Positions 19,353 to 28,419 of a stretch of DNA of 64,000 nt are shown piece by piece. How positions within the stretch are numbered: position 1 is the stretch's first letter; each line of letters opens with the position of its first letter. The translations under genes and the position numbers were made by a program. The stretch spans positions 1-64,000 of the forward strand of contig CACOYM010000012.1 in the NCBI GenBank assembly GCA_902631395.1, written 5' to 3'. The notes beneath the pieces are model-generated. The model saw only the letters and a program-made list of their open reading frames with translations. It did not search any database and was not told where the DNA came from. This stretch comes from Halieaceae bacterium. Lineage in GTDB: Bacteria; Pseudomonadota; Gammaproteobacteria; Pseudomonadales; Halieaceae.

Positions 19353-20347
19353 ACGCACCACAGAGTGCCAAGCTGTATGACCCGGGTCTAGAAGCATCTG
19401 GAGAGAGAGCCGATTTGCTCGCGTCCTCCGGGGAGGATGCACCTAAGACTCAGATAATCGCAATTTATGGCAAGGGCGGTATTGGTAAAAGTTTCACCCT
19501 CGCAAACCTCTCCTACATGATGGCGCAGCTGGGGAAGAAAGTGTTACTGATCGGCTGTGACCCGAAGAGTGACACCACATCTTTACTTTTTGGAGGCAAG
19601 GCGTGTCCTACCATCATTGAGACTGCCTCAGCGAAAAAAGCGGCCGGTGATGAAGTATCGGTAGGCGATGTCTGCTTCAAGCGCGACGGTGTGTTTGCCA
19701 TGGAGCTGGGTGGCCCTGAGGTGGGTCGCGGCTGCGGTGGTCGTGGGATCATCCACGGCTTTGAGACACTCGAAAAACTCGGCTTCCACGATTGGGATTT
19801 TGATTATGTGTTGCTCGATTTCTTGGGCGATGTGGTCTGCGGGGGCTTTGGATTGCCTATTGCGCGTGATATGTGCCAAAAGGTAATAGTCGTCGCATCC
19901 AACGATCTGCAGTCCCTTTACGTAGCTAATAACGTGTGCTCTGCGGTCGAATACTTCCGAAAACTCGGCGGTAACGTGGGTGTGGCGGGCATGGTCACGA
20001 ACAAAGACGACGGCGCTGGGCAGGCACAATCTTTTTGCAAGGCGGTTGGAATTCCTGAACTAGCTTCAATACCCGCGCATGACGACATTCGGCGCAAAAG
20101 TGCGTCTTACGAAATTATTGGGCGTCCGGATGGCGAGTGGGGGTCGCTATTTGGCGACCTGGCTACCAATGTTGCCGAGGCGCCGCCCCATCGACCAACC
20201 CCGCTTACCCAAGACGGGTTACTAGAGTTGTTTGATGGTGACACCGTTGGCCGTGATGTCGTCCTGCAACCCGCAAGCCTTGAAGACCTGTGCAATGTTG
20301 AGCATCTCAACAAGCCCTCTCTGGAAGTCATTTATGACACCATCTGA
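19349..20347 (+). CDS. bchX: Chlorophyllide reductase iron protein subunit X
   Basis: BchX is the NifH-like ATPase of chlorophyllide a reductase, feeding electrons to BchY-BchZ to reduce ring B. The 332-residue protein carries the P-loop GKGGIGKSF (41-49; the Phe after GKS is usual in BchX), GCDPKSDTTSLLFGG, and cluster cysteines in GRGCGG (C129) and DVVCGG (C164). A C-terminal extension ending in SLEVIYDTI is typical of BchX and separates it from BchL. ATG 19349 overlaps the bchC stop (ATGA). Confidence 0.96.
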   Translation: MNAPQSAKLYDPGLEASGERADLLASSGEDAPKTQIIAIYGKGGIGKSFTLANLSYMMAQLGKKVLLIGCDPKSDTTSLLFGGKACPTIIETASAKKAAGDEVSVGDVCFKRDGVFAMELGGPEVGRGCGGRGIIHGFETLEKLGFHDWDFDYVLLDFLGDVVCGGFGLPIARDMCQKVIVVASNDLQSLYVANNVCSAVEYFRKLGGNVGVAGMVTNKDDGAGQAQSFCKAVGIPELASIPAHDDIRRKSASYEIIGRPDGEWGSLFGDLATNVAEAPPHRPTPLTQDGLLELFDGDTVGRDVVLQPASLEDLCNVEHLNKPSLEVIYDTI

Positions 20348-21812
20348 CTCAGTCATTGCCGTCGATAGCAATCCTCCAAAGGAAGTGGCTGGGTGTCACG
20401 CTGGTGAGGAAGTTATGCGCGATGCGGCTGAGAAAGCGGGAAAGAGTGCGCAGCTCGAGCAATACGATAAGGACTATCCCACTGGACCGCATGATCAGCC
20501 GCAAAGTATGTGTCCGGCGTTTGGCTCGCTTCGCGTCGGTTTGCGAATGCGTCGCACGGCTACAGTGCTATCTGGCTCTGCTTGTTGCGTGTACGGTCTG
20601 ACTTTTACGTCGCACTTTTATGGTGCGAAACGGACCGTTGGCTATGTCCCCTTTGATTCCGAGTCACTGGTGACGGGAAAACTGTTTGAGGATATTCGTG
20701 AAGCGGTGCATGAGCTGGCGAATCCTGACGAATATGATGCGGTCGTAGTGATTAATTTGTGCGTACCGACGGCTTCCGGAGTCCCATTAGATCTGCTTCC
20801 CAGAGAGGTCAATGGCGTTCGAGTGATTGGCATCGACGTCCCAGGATTCGGTGTCCCAACACACGCAGAGGCAAAAGATGTGCTAGCTGGGGCGATGCTT
20901 GGTTACGCGCGTGGCGAGATCCAATCAGGTCCTGTTGCCAAGCCAGAAAGTTTGACAACAGATAAGACTGGGCAAACTGTGGCATTGGTGGGTGAAATCT
21001 TCCCCGTCGACGCTATAACGATCAGCCGAATGCTCGGCCCAATGGGCTTAAAAGCGGGACCGGTTATCCCTACTCGTCAGTGGCGAGAGCTCTACTCAGC
21101 GCTGGACTGCTCTGCGGTGGCAATGCTCCATCCTTTTTACGCGGCTACCGCGCGAGAATTTAAGGCCGCCGGCCGACCTCTTGTGGGCTCAGCTCCGGTA
21201 GGGGTGGACGGGACAAGGGACTGGCTAGCTCATTTGGGCGACGTGTTAAACCTGCCCAAAAAGAAGATTGATGCGGCGATAAATGCTCAGCTCTCAGCGA
21301 TCCGCGGAGTGTTGGAGGCTAACCCTATCGATGCGCGAATCACACTTTCTGGCTACGAGGGATCCGAGCTAATTGTCGCCAGGTTGCTCATCGAGAGCGG
21401 TGCTAACGTTCGCTATGTTGGAAGTGCGTGTGCCAAATCGGACTGGTCTGCCCATGACTGCGAGTGGCTTGAGTCCCGCGGTGTTAGCGTGAAGTTCCGA
21501 GCATCATTAGAGGACGATCTGTACGCTATCGACACCTTCGAGCCTGATATTGCAATTGGTACTACACCGGTTGTGCAACACGCTAAAGAGCTGTCAATCC
21601 CCAGTCTCTATTTTACCAACCTGATCTCGGCTCGACCTCTGATGGGTGTTGCTGGCGCAGGATCACTGGCTCAAGTAATAAATACTGCGGTCGCTGGGCG
21701 CGAGCGCTTCAGAAGCATGGAGTCATTTTTCGCTGGCGTCGGCAGCGGCACCAAAACTGGCATTTGGACACCCCAAATCATCGAAAGACATGGCATGGGG
21801 GAACCAGGCTAA
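20334..21812 (+). CDS. bchY: Chlorophyllide reductase subunit Y
   Basis: BchY forms the catalytic component of chlorophyllide reductase with BchZ. The 492-residue product has the conserved [33 protein letters not shown] block near the N-terminus with cluster cysteines, [17 protein letters not shown], the GEIFPVDAI linker and ATTPVVQ-type C-terminal region ([33 protein letters not shown]). ATG 20334 gives a 14-nt overlap with bchX; the frame further upstream only shadows bchX. bchZ starts on its last base. Confidence 0.95.
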   Translation: MTPSDSVIAVDSNPPKEVAGCHAGEEVMRDAAEKAGKSAQLEQYDKDYPTGPHDQPQSMCPAFGSLRVGLRMRRTATVLSGSACCVYGLTFTSHFYGAKRTVGYVPFDSESLVTGKLFEDIREAVHELANPDEYDAVVVINLCVPTASGVPLDLLPREVNGVRVIGIDVPGFGVPTHAEAKDVLAGAMLGYARGEIQSGPVAKPESLTTDKTGQTVALVGEIFPVDAITISRMLGPMGLKAGPVIPTRQWRELYSALDCSAVAMLHPFYAATAREFKAAGRPLVGSAPVGVDGTRDWLAHLGDVLNLPKKKIDAAINAQLSAIRGVLEANPIDARITLSGYEGSELIVARLLIESGANVRYVGSACAKSDWSAHDCEWLESRGVSVKFRASLEDDLYAIDTFEPDIAIGTTPVVQHAKELSIPSLYFTNLISARPLMGVAGAGSLAQVINTAVAGRERFRSMESFFAGVGSGTKTGIWTPQIIERHGMGEPG

Positions 21813-23269
21813 TGTTGGTTCTTGACCACGATCGCGCTGGCGGGTACTGGGGCTCAGTGTACATGTTCACAGCCGTGAAAGGGCTACAAGTCATCATAGA
21901 CGGGCCTGTAGGTTGCGAGAATCTGCCTGTGACGTCGGTGCTGCACTATACCGACGGACTTCCTCCCCATGAGTTACCGATCGTCGTAACAGGACTGGCA
22001 GAGGAGGAGCTCGGACAACGTGGGACTGAGGGTGCACTGAGACGCGCCCACACGACGCTTGACCCCAAAAAACCCAGCGTAGTTGTTACTGGATCGATTG
22101 CAGAAATGATTGGCGGTGGCGTTACACCTGAGGACACCAATATTCAGCGTTTCTTGCCGCGCACTATTGATGAGGACCAATGGCAAAGTGCGGACCGGGC
22201 TCTGGTTTGGCTGTGGGATCAATTTGGTAAGGCTAAGGCCAAGAAGAGGCGCAAGGCGAAGAAGGTTGATGACGGCATCAAGCGGGTGAATCTCATAGGC
22301 CCCGCTTACGGTTATTTCAATACTCCTTCTGACCTCGCTGAACTCCAGCGCTTGGTTGAGGGTATTGGCGCCGAAATTAATATGATTTTTCCGCTCGGTT
22401 GCCCACTGGAAGACATAGTGTCGTTGGCCGACGCCGATGCAAATGTATGTATGTATCGCGAGTACGGCCGTAAACTTTGTGAAATTTTAGACAAGCCTTA
22501 TTTTCAGGCGCCAATTGGCCTAGATAGCACCACGAAATTTCTGCGAGCTTTGGGCGAAGAGCTTGACCTAGATCCAGAGCCCTTCATTGAGAAAGAAAAG
22601 CACACCACGCTGAAGCCAGTGTGGGATCTTTGGCGTTCCGTAACGCAGGACTTCTTTGGAACTGCGAGCTTTGGCGTGGTTGCCACAGAGACCTATACGA
22701 GAGGTTTACGTCACTTTCTTGAGGGCGAGCTCGGCCTACCTTGCGCTTTCCACTTCGAACGCAAAGCTGGCGTTAAACCAGACAACCAGAAGGTACGCGA
22801 CGCGGTTTATAAATCTGGAGCGCTTTTGGTATTCGGCGGTTACAACGAACGCATGTACGTAAATGAGGCGGGCAATAAAAGTATGTACATCCCTGCTTCG
22901 CTTCCGGGCACCATAATCCGGCGGCATACCGGCACTCCGTTTATGGGATATGCGGGTACTTGCTACATCGTGCAGGAAGTCTGTAACGCTCTGTTTGATG
23001 CCCTATTCAATATCTTGCCGTTGGGCACTGATCTCGACAAAGTTGAGGCGACCCCCGCCCGAGCTGCAGAAACCCTCTCCTGGGCCGATACCGCACAAAA
23101 CGGTCTAGACAGTATTGTTGCATCACAGCCGATTCTTGTTCGGATCTCTGCAGCCAAGAGGCTGAGGGACGCAGCAGAACAAATCGCGAGGTCTGCAGGG
23201 GTTGCCACAGTAGAAATTGAGCATGTTCAAAACGCGAGCGAAAGTTTGCAATTTGGAGATGCAGCATGA
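21812..23269 (+). CDS. bchZ: Chlorophyllide reductase subunit Z
   Basis: BchZ is the partner of BchY in chlorophyllide a reductase. The 485-residue product has [51 protein letters not shown], ending with a region resembling the BchB C-terminus. A Lys-rich insert ([12 protein letters not shown], about residues 144-155) interrupts an otherwise conserved stretch. ATG 21812 shares its first base with the bchY stop (TAATG), and GGGGGAA lies about 8 nt upstream. The end overlaps the next small gene by ATGA. Confidence 0.95.
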   Translation: MLVLDHDRAGGYWGSVYMFTAVKGLQVIIDGPVGCENLPVTSVLHYTDGLPPHELPIVVTGLAEEELGQRGTEGALRRAHTTLDPKKPSVVVTGSIAEMIGGGVTPEDTNIQRFLPRTIDEDQWQSADRALVWLWDQFGKAKAKKRRKAKKVDDGIKRVNLIGPAYGYFNTPSDLAELQRLVEGIGAEINMIFPLGCPLEDIVSLADADANVCMYREYGRKLCEILDKPYFQAPIGLDSTTKFLRALGEELDLDPEPFIEKEKHTTLKPVWDLWRSVTQDFFGTASFGVVATETYTRGLRHFLEGELGLPCAFHFERKAGVKPDNQKVRDAVYKSGALLVFGGYNERMYVNEAGNKSMYIPASLPGTIIRRHTGTPFMGYAGTCYIVQEVCNALFDALFNILPLGTDLDKVEATPARAAETLSWADTAQNGLDSIVASQPILVRISAAKRLRDAAEQIARSAGVATVEIEHVQNASESLQFGDAA

Positions 23270-23523
23270 ACGTTCCCGTACCGCATAAAATAGAAGAGGC
23301 TAGTGTAATGAAACCACAAGTTCTCAACCGACCTATCGATCGCCGCAAAAAATTCGATCAAATTCAATTCAAGTTTGTGTTCATCGTGATTTTTGCTTGG
23401 TTTCTCTTCGCGGAGACGATGAAGACCGTAAGTTTGTCACGAGACAACACAGAGAGGAATTGGTGGAAAGAGGCGCTGACACAAACGAATAGTGTTGTGC
23501 CGTATCTCTTCATGAGGGTGTAA
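23266..23523 (+). CDS. pufQ: Small single-pass membrane protein, PufQ-like
   Basis: An 85-residue protein with a basic N-terminal tail ([16 protein letters not shown]), one membrane helix ([16 protein letters not shown], about residues 37-53) and a C-terminal tail [21 protein letters not shown]. PufQ proteins of purple bacteria have the same layout and a similar tail (W..EA....P.(I/L)F.), and sit between bchZ and the puf structural genes as this gene does. PufQ affects bacteriochlorophyll supply to the puf complexes. Overall identity to known PufQ looks low, so the symbol is tentative. Start overlaps bchZ by ATGA; an internal ATG at 23308 is a second option. Confidence 0.6.
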   Translation: MNVPVPHKIEEASVMKPQVLNRPIDRRKKFDQIQFKFVFIVIFAWFLFAETMKTVSLSRDNTERNWWKEALTQTNSVVPYLFMRV

Positions 23524-23612
23524 GCGAGTCAATTAGTTCTGGTTCGCTGAAGAATAGATATTCACTTTAGGAAGAAAAATAGGCGCCGAGCGTCTACAAG
23601 GGAGAGCTAGAT

Positions 23613-24437
23613 ATGTCGATGCTGAGTTTCGAAAAAAAGTATCGCGTCAAGGGAGGCACGCTCATTGGAGGTGATCTGCTCGATTTTTGGGTAGGACCCT
23701 TCTATGTTGGCTTTTTTGGTGTGACAACTGCAGTGTGCGCGATTTTGGGTACCGCACTAATTCTTTACGGTGCAGCCCAGGGTGACACTTGGAATGTGTG
23801 GAGAATCAGTATCGAGCCACCCCCGCTGAGTTACGGCCTGAGCCTCGCACCCATGAACGAGGGTGGACTATGGCAAATGATCACCATATTCGCATGCGGT
23901 GCCTTTGGGTCATGGATGCTGCGTCAAGTTGAAATATCTCGGAAGTTAGGAATGGGGCTTCACGTTCCTTTCGCTTTTGGATTCGCAATATTCGCGTACG
24001 TTTCACTGGTGGTCATAAGACCTTGGCTACTAGGAGCGTGGGGGCATGGTTTTCCCTACGGCATTATGAGCCACCTTAATTGGGTAAGCTATATCGGCTA
24101 CCAATACGCGGCTTTTCACTACAACCCCGCTCATATGATCGCGGTGACGTTCTTCTTCACAACCTGCCTGGCATTAGCGATGCACGGATCGCTGATTTTA
24201 ATGGCTACAGATCCAAAGCGCGGCGAGCACGTGAAAACGGGTGAGCATGAGAATACGTTCTTCCGAGACAACATTGGTTACTCCATTGGCGCGCTGGGCA
24301 TTCACAGGCTTGGCATGTTCACTGCCATATCGGCTGCTTTCTGGAGTGCCATCTGTATGTTGATCAGCGGGCCGTTATGGAGTGAGTCGTGGCCCTCTTG
24401 GTGGAACTGGTGGCTCGAGCTGCCAATTTGGAGCTAA
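23613..24437 (+). CDS. pufL: Photosynthetic reaction center subunit L
   Basis: PufL is one of the two core reaction-center proteins binding the special pair, accessory bacteriochlorophylls, bacteriopheophytin and quinones. The 274-residue protein has five membrane helices, N-terminal [34 protein letters not shown], helix [27 protein letters not shown] and LAMHG with quinone/iron-site histidines, and ends [15 protein letters not shown] 23613 has GGGAGAG upstream; ATG 23619 is the alternative. Unusually, no pufB-pufA lie before it. Confidence 0.98.
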   Translation: MSMLSFEKKYRVKGGTLIGGDLLDFWVGPFYVGFFGVTTAVCAILGTALILYGAAQGDTWNVWRISIEPPPLSYGLSLAPMNEGGLWQMITIFACGAFGSWMLRQVEISRKLGMGLHVPFAFGFAIFAYVSLVVIRPWLLGAWGHGFPYGIMSHLNWVSYIGYQYAAFHYNPAHMIAVTFFFTTCLALAMHGSLILMATDPKRGEHVKTGEHENTFFRDNIGYSIGALGIHRLGMFTAISAAFWSAICMLISGPLWSESWPSWWNWWLELPIWS

Positions 24438-24451
24438 AGGAGACCTTTGAA

Positions 24452-25369
24452 ATGAGAGAGAACTTAAATATTTTTACAAAAGTTCAGGTAGCGGCTCCTG
24501 ACTATCCCGGCGTACCGATCGGCGACGCACAACATAACCGCGTTGGTGGTATCTATCACAGCACATTCATGGGTAGATTTGGCGACGCACAAATTGGACC
24601 CATTTATTTAGGTGCTACTGGCATCGCCTCAATCATCTCCTTTTTTGTTGCCTTTTTTATCATGGGAATGAATATGGCAGCGTCTGTGGATTGGAGCCCG
24701 ATTGAGTTTATGAAGAATTTCTTCTGGCTTACTCTTGATCCGCCACCAGCCAAATATGGGCTTAGTTTCCCTCCCCTGTGGGATGGCGGCTGGTTTCTCA
24801 TCGCTGGCTTCTTCCTGACTGCGTCCGTAATGCTGTGGTGGTGGCGCACCTTCAAGATCTCCCAGAATCTAGGCATGAGTAACTACCTTGCTTGGGCGTT
24901 TGGATCCGCAATCTGGCTGTTTTTAGTACTGGGCTTCTTACGTCCTATCCTAATGGGCTCCTGGTCAGAGGCTGTGCCATACGGGATTTTTTCTCACTTG
25001 GACTGGACTCAAAACTTCTCGCTCCGGTACGGGAATCTTTTTTACAACCCGTTCCATATGCTGTCGATTGCCTTCCTTTACGGATCAGCAGTTCTGTTCG
25101 CGATGCACGGTGCGACGATTCTCGCGACTTCTCGATATGGGGCAGATAGAGAAATTGATCAAATTACTGATCGAGGCACAGCAGCGGAGAGAGGTGCATT
25201 GTTCTGGAGATGGTGCATGGGTTTCAACGCTTCAATTGAATCAATACACAGATGGGCTTGGTGGTTTGCAGTACTCACGGTCATCACCGGAGGAATCGGA
25301 ATATTGTTAACAGGGACCGCAGTCGACAACTGGTACTTGTGGGCTTTGGAGCGAGGCATGGTCCCGTAA
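24452..25369 (+). CDS. pufM: Photosynthetic reaction center subunit M
   Basis: PufM pairs with PufL in the reaction-center core. The 305-residue protein begins at ATG 24452 after a strong AAAGGAGA site (24436-24443). Five membrane helices are seen with [61 protein letters not shown] and the helix E iron-site region [15 protein letters not shown]. It ends at the normal M length without the extra C-terminus that contacts a cytochrome subunit in some groups. No pufC follows. Confidence 0.98.
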   Translation: MRENLNIFTKVQVAAPDYPGVPIGDAQHNRVGGIYHSTFMGRFGDAQIGPIYLGATGIASIISFFVAFFIMGMNMAASVDWSPIEFMKNFFWLTLDPPPAKYGLSFPPLWDGGWFLIAGFFLTASVMLWWWRTFKISQNLGMSNYLAWAFGSAIWLFLVLGFLRPILMGSWSEAVPYGIFSHLDWTQNFSLRYGNLFYNPFHMLSIAFLYGSAVLFAMHGATILATSRYGADREIDQITDRGTAAERGALFWRWCMGFNASIESIHRWAWWFAVLTVITGGIGILLTGTAVDNWYLWALERGMVP

Positions 25370-25661
25370 GCAATAAATTATTAGCGGGGTGTTTCTCTTC
25401 GGCTGCATTTCGACTAGTGAGAACCCCACCACCATAAACGAATTTAAAGAGCTTTGAGGATGAAATATAAAACGGGCCATACAGAAGCCTTATCAAACCT
25501 CGCTAGGGCAGGTAGGAATTTGTGAGCATTGATAGTGCTCGCAAATGGGGACGAGTCGGCAACGATACACGCTGCACTCGTCATGTAAGAGTGTCGCTTC
25601 GGCAGTCCAATTGGACTCCATCGCCGACACACGATTACCTATTGCAATAGGAGGAAACTAT
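25370..25661 (+). promoter_or_regulatory. Structured pufM-pufB intercistronic region (four hairpins)
   Basis: This 292-bp spacer has no gene but several inverted repeats: GGGGT..TTCTC/GAGAACCCC (25386-25427, with a bulge); an 11-bp stem ATTTGTGAGCA/TGCTCGCAAAT with one G-U pair (25518-25546); GACGAGT/ACTCGTC (25550-25582); and GTGTCG/CGACAC (25591-25630) enclosing the perfect palindrome AGTCCAATTGGACT (25604-25617). Such structures in puf mRNAs are known to block exonucleases and set the antenna to reaction-center ratio. No T-run follows any stem, so they look like processing/stability elements rather than terminators. Confidence 0.6.
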
Positions 25662-25787
25662 ATGAGTAGTCTAAGCGAAAGTGAGGCTAAGGAATTCCAT
25701 TCAGCTTACATCATGGGATTCACGGGCTTCACTATTGTAGCCATAGTCGCACATTGGTTGCTCTACATGTGGAAACCCTGGTTCTAA
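25662..25787 (+). CDS. pufB: Light-harvesting 1 beta polypeptide
   Basis: A 41-residue antenna peptide. N-terminal SLSESEAKEFHSAYIMGFTGFT, then a single membrane helix with the bacteriochlorophyll-ligating His in IVAIVAHWLLYMWKPWF; both the EAxEFH motif and AHWL..W.PW are hallmarks of LH1 beta chains. AGGAGG (25649-25654) lies 7 nt before ATG 25662. It follows pufM after the structured spacer instead of preceding pufL. Confidence 0.96.
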   Translation: MSSLSESEAKEFHSAYIMGFTGFTIVAIVAHWLLYMWKPWF

Positions 25788-25809
25788 GGAGCCAGGAAAT
25801 CTGATAACG

Positions 25810-25828
25810 CGTGAGGGTGGTTCTCACG
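25810..25828 (+). other. Hairpin between pufB and pufA
   Basis: CGTGAG/CTCACG with a 7-nt loop (GGTGGTT) lies in the 65-bp pufB-pufA spacer, followed by an A-run. A role in mRNA processing or stability is likely; termination is not, since no T-run follows. Confidence 0.5.
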
Positions 25829-25852
25829 TAAAAAAATTGATGGAGTAAAAGT

Positions 25853-26047
25853 ATGCACAGACTATGGATGATGTTTGACCCGCGCCAAGTGATGGTAGCA
25901 ATTTCTGCTTTCCTATTCACTTTGGCGCTGATGATCCATTTCATTCTGTTGAGCACCGAGCGCTACGACTGGCTTGGTGATCCAAACGCTGGCGGCATGG
26001 CCGCAGTCAGCGCTCAACAGGAAGCAGCTCCTAACATTAGAAGCTGA
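25853..26047 (+). CDS. pufA: Light-harvesting 1 alpha polypeptide
   Basis: A 64-residue antenna peptide. N-terminal [22 protein letters not shown] and the ligand His in [16 protein letters not shown] are typical of LH1 alpha chains. A C-terminal tail rich in Ala/Gln/Glu ([15 protein letters not shown]) may be trimmed. TGGAG lies upstream of ATG 25853. It is the last gene of the puf operon, followed 7 nt later by a terminator-like hairpin. Confidence 0.96.
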   Translation: MHRLWMMFDPRQVMVAISAFLFTLALMIHFILLSTERYDWLGDPNAGGMAAVSAQQEAAPNIRS

Positions 26048-26054
26048 GAAGTGG

Positions 26055-26074
26055 GGGGCTTTATAAAAAGCCCC
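26055..26074 (+). terminator. Terminator-like hairpin after pufA
   Basis: GGGGCTTT/AAAGCCCC, an 8-bp perfect stem with loop ATAA, seven bases after the pufA stop. The following AAATTGTTT is only moderately T-rich, so it may act as an mRNA 3' end protector as well as a terminator. Confidence 0.75.
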
Positions 26075-26243
26075 AAATTGTTTCGACCCGTGGCGAGGCC
26101 ATCTGTGCTTAGCCAGTTACGGAGCAAGCCAAGAAGTTGCGATCACCCTGCCCCCAGAGCTGTCGATCGCTGGAGACTTTGATGCTTTTGCTGCGCAACC
26201 TCTCTTCTAGAGAACGGGTCATTTACCTTTACCAAGAATTCAC

Positions 26244-26849
26244 ATGTTGGAATTAAGGCAGGAAGCACAAGTCGTATCGTTTGATAATGAACGTATTATC
26301 GCAGTGGAGCCCGACGACCGGATAGTTGGTTATCCCCGTAAACTAGAGGCGCATCTAGGCGACGGCACCCTGCATCGCGCCTTCTCCATATTTCTTTTCA
26401 ACGAAAGTCAACAGGTACTGCTTCAAAAGCGCAGCCAGAGTAAGTTTTTGTGGCCTGGATTTTGGTCGAATACATGCTGCAGTCACCCCAGAAAAGGCGA
26501 GAGCTTAGAGCAAGCGGCTCACCGTAGAATCAGAGAAGAGATGCGGTGCGCGGCGAGTCTCCACTTCGTATATCGGTTTACCTATCATGCCACATACCTA
26601 GATGTTGGCTCTGAGCACGAAATTTGCTCTGTCTACGTGGGAAAGGCCCGAGGTACGGTAACCCCCAATCGAGAGGAAATTGACGCGCACCAGTGGATAG
26701 AGTTCGAGGACTTGGATGAGTGGGTAAACGCTTCGCCAGAGGCATTCACCCCGTGGTTTAAGATGGAGTGGAACAAACTGCGTGGCAGCTCAATCTCAAC
26801 AGAACTCTCTGTCTTGGGCCGGGCTAGTCCTGCTAGGATGAGTGATTAG
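26244..26849 (+). CDS. idi: Isopentenyl-diphosphate delta-isomerase, type 1
   Basis: Idi interconverts isopentenyl and dimethylallyl diphosphate, supplying CrtE and the bacteriochlorophyll tail. The 201-residue Nudix-fold protein has the type 1 active-site Cys in WSNTCCSHP, a Nudix-like region GESLEQAAHRRIREEM, and the second catalytic block EHEICSVYVGKA with the expected Glu residues. It is about the usual length. The last 4 bases overlap the convergent HemN-like gene. Presence of idi inside the photosynthesis cluster is a feature also met in other phototrophic proteobacteria. Confidence 0.93.
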   Translation: MLELRQEAQVVSFDNERIIAVEPDDRIVGYPRKLEAHLGDGTLHRAFSIFLFNESQQVLLQKRSQSKFLWPGFWSNTCCSHPRKGESLEQAAHRRIREEMRCAASLHFVYRFTYHATYLDVGSEHEICSVYVGKARGTVTPNREEIDAHQWIEFEDLDEWVNASPEAFTPWFKMEWNKLRGSSISTELSVLGRASPARMSD

Positions 26850-28159
26850 ATGCACCGGTAAGCGGGCGACGAGTCCGACAAGTGCACGGGCAGCCACTCC
26901 TGCCCCAAAGACGTGATCCTCAATCGCTGATCGGTATGTTCAAGCACGCCGAGATCAATGAGGGGCCTAAGACGCTTTTCCATGGCAGCGTTACCGGCAG
27001 GGACTTCCTGATTACACAACAGTTGCCTTAGCAGGTAACGCAACCCGACATCGTTGTTCGAATCTAAGAGTCCTAGCCTCGGCCGAAGTTCAGACGCTTT
27101 CGCATCTTCATGCCAATCCTCTAGCTGCTGGGCATTTTCGATGAACATCCCCGGCAGTTCGCTTATTGCCCCCAATCCGACTCCGAAAATCCAGGTTTGG
27201 GGATGCTTATGGAAACCATACGTGCTTATAGATACGTTCTCTGCCTCGCAAGAGACCGCCAACTCATGCGCCGGGTGTGCAAACGTGCTCAAGCCCAGAG
27301 CCGTATATCCGGAGCTTTGCAACGACTCTGCTAGTTGGTTGTACAGAGCAAGCTTCTCGGCCAATGACGGCAACTTCCTTTCCGGTAATGCGGCTTGGTG
27401 CGGAAATCTTTTTTCGCGCTTCACAAACGGATAACACTCGATCCAATCGACACCTAATGAGACAAGCAGATCGAGGCTGGAGGCAAGCGTATCTGGCGTT
27501 TGGCCCGGCATACCGAATAATTGGTCAGTGCCTACTGACTGAAACTCTAGCTCACGAGCCAGCTTTATTACGTCCTCAAGCATTTCAGCCGATTGGTAAC
27601 GACCGATCTCGTTCTGCACGGTCGGGTCCATATCCCTGACCTGTAATTTTAGTTCCTTTACCCCCAAACCTTTCAGAAACGTTAGCTGCGAGCGTGACGC
27701 TCTTCTCGGATCAAGTTCAAAACTAAACTCTGTTTGAGGCGTAACTTCGAAATTTTCAGCAATTGCTGAGAATATTTGCCCAAGCAACAAATCCGACAAG
27801 CAGTTAGCCGACGCGCCAATGATCTGCAGATTACACAACTCCCTCTTCCCGCCGACGAGCTTAGCAGTTGACTGAAGTTCGTCTATGACAGCGGCCGCAT
27901 ACTGCTCCTGCATTTTGCTGTTGGCCAGTGCGACAGCGATTACGCCGCAGGTAAGGTCGAGCGCTGGACACAAAGGCAAAGAGACGACTAGAGACACGCG
28001 TTCGTTTGGTTTACTACGCACAGTGGCGTAGGCGCGGTTTTGAAGCTCGGTAGAAATAATGGTGTGTGTGCGTCCGATAGAGAAGTTACTTAACTGCTCC
28101 ACCGTGGTCTCAGAACCGGACTTACAACTGCCGTGAGCATTCGTATTAGCCACTTGCAT
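26846..28159 (-). CDS. HemN-family protein with incomplete radical-SAM signature
   Basis: The 437-residue protein aligns by eye with oxygen-independent coproporphyrinogen III oxidase along most of its length: FELDPR, QLTFLKGLGVKELKLQVRDMDPTVQ, DQLFGMPGQT, YTALGLSTFAHPAHELAV, FGVGLGAISELPG and the HemN C-terminal domain. But the cluster motif C-x3-C-x2-C-x-C reads C64-x3-D68-x2-C71-x-V73, so the middle cluster Cys is Asp, and the GGGTP SAM-contact motif is GASAN (115-119). The frame is intact and has a GGGGGG ribosome site, so it is not a dead gene. Either Asp serves as a ligand or the protein has another role, for example heme or tetrapyrrole binding. Genuine HemN activity is doubtful. Confidence 0.8.
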   Translation of the reverse strand: MQVANTNAHGSCKSGSETTVEQLSNFSIGRTHTIISTELQNRAYATVRSKPNERVSLVVSLPLCPALDLTCGVIAVALANSKMQEQYAAAVIDELQSTAKLVGGKRELCNLQIIGASANCLSDLLLGQIFSAIAENFEVTPQTEFSFELDPRRASRSQLTFLKGLGVKELKLQVRDMDPTVQNEIGRYQSAEMLEDVIKLARELEFQSVGTDQLFGMPGQTPDTLASSLDLLVSLGVDWIECYPFVKREKRFPHQAALPERKLPSLAEKLALYNQLAESLQSSGYTALGLSTFAHPAHELAVSCEAENVSISTYGFHKHPQTWIFGVGLGAISELPGMFIENAQQLEDWHEDAKASELRPRLGLLDSNNDVGLRYLLRQLLCNQEVPAGNAAMEKRLRPLIDLGVLEHTDQRLRITSLGQEWLPVHLSDSSPAYRCI

Positions 28160-28419
28160 TTACCCCCCTGGAACCTTGTTCCGGCTGTCTGGGTCTTACT
28201 GCAAGAGGGCTTATGGGTTAAAACCGACCTGACCCCCAGATCCAGTACATTTTTTTGTAATATATTTTTTTCGGGAGCGTGGGTCAACCCGCAACAAAAC
28301 AACTTCTCCGAACCCCAAATCCATGAGAAAGCGGTCGTCGCTATGAGCTGACGACAATGGCGTATTGCGGAATAAGGGTTTCCAGCGGCTCATTATTCAT
28401 CTGGCAGGCCTGTGTGCCT

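Noticed and set aside
26846-28159. Functional oxygen-independent coproporphyrinogen III oxidase (hemN)
   Set aside because: One of the three cluster cysteines and the GGGTP motif are missing, so the ordinary assignment is not safe.
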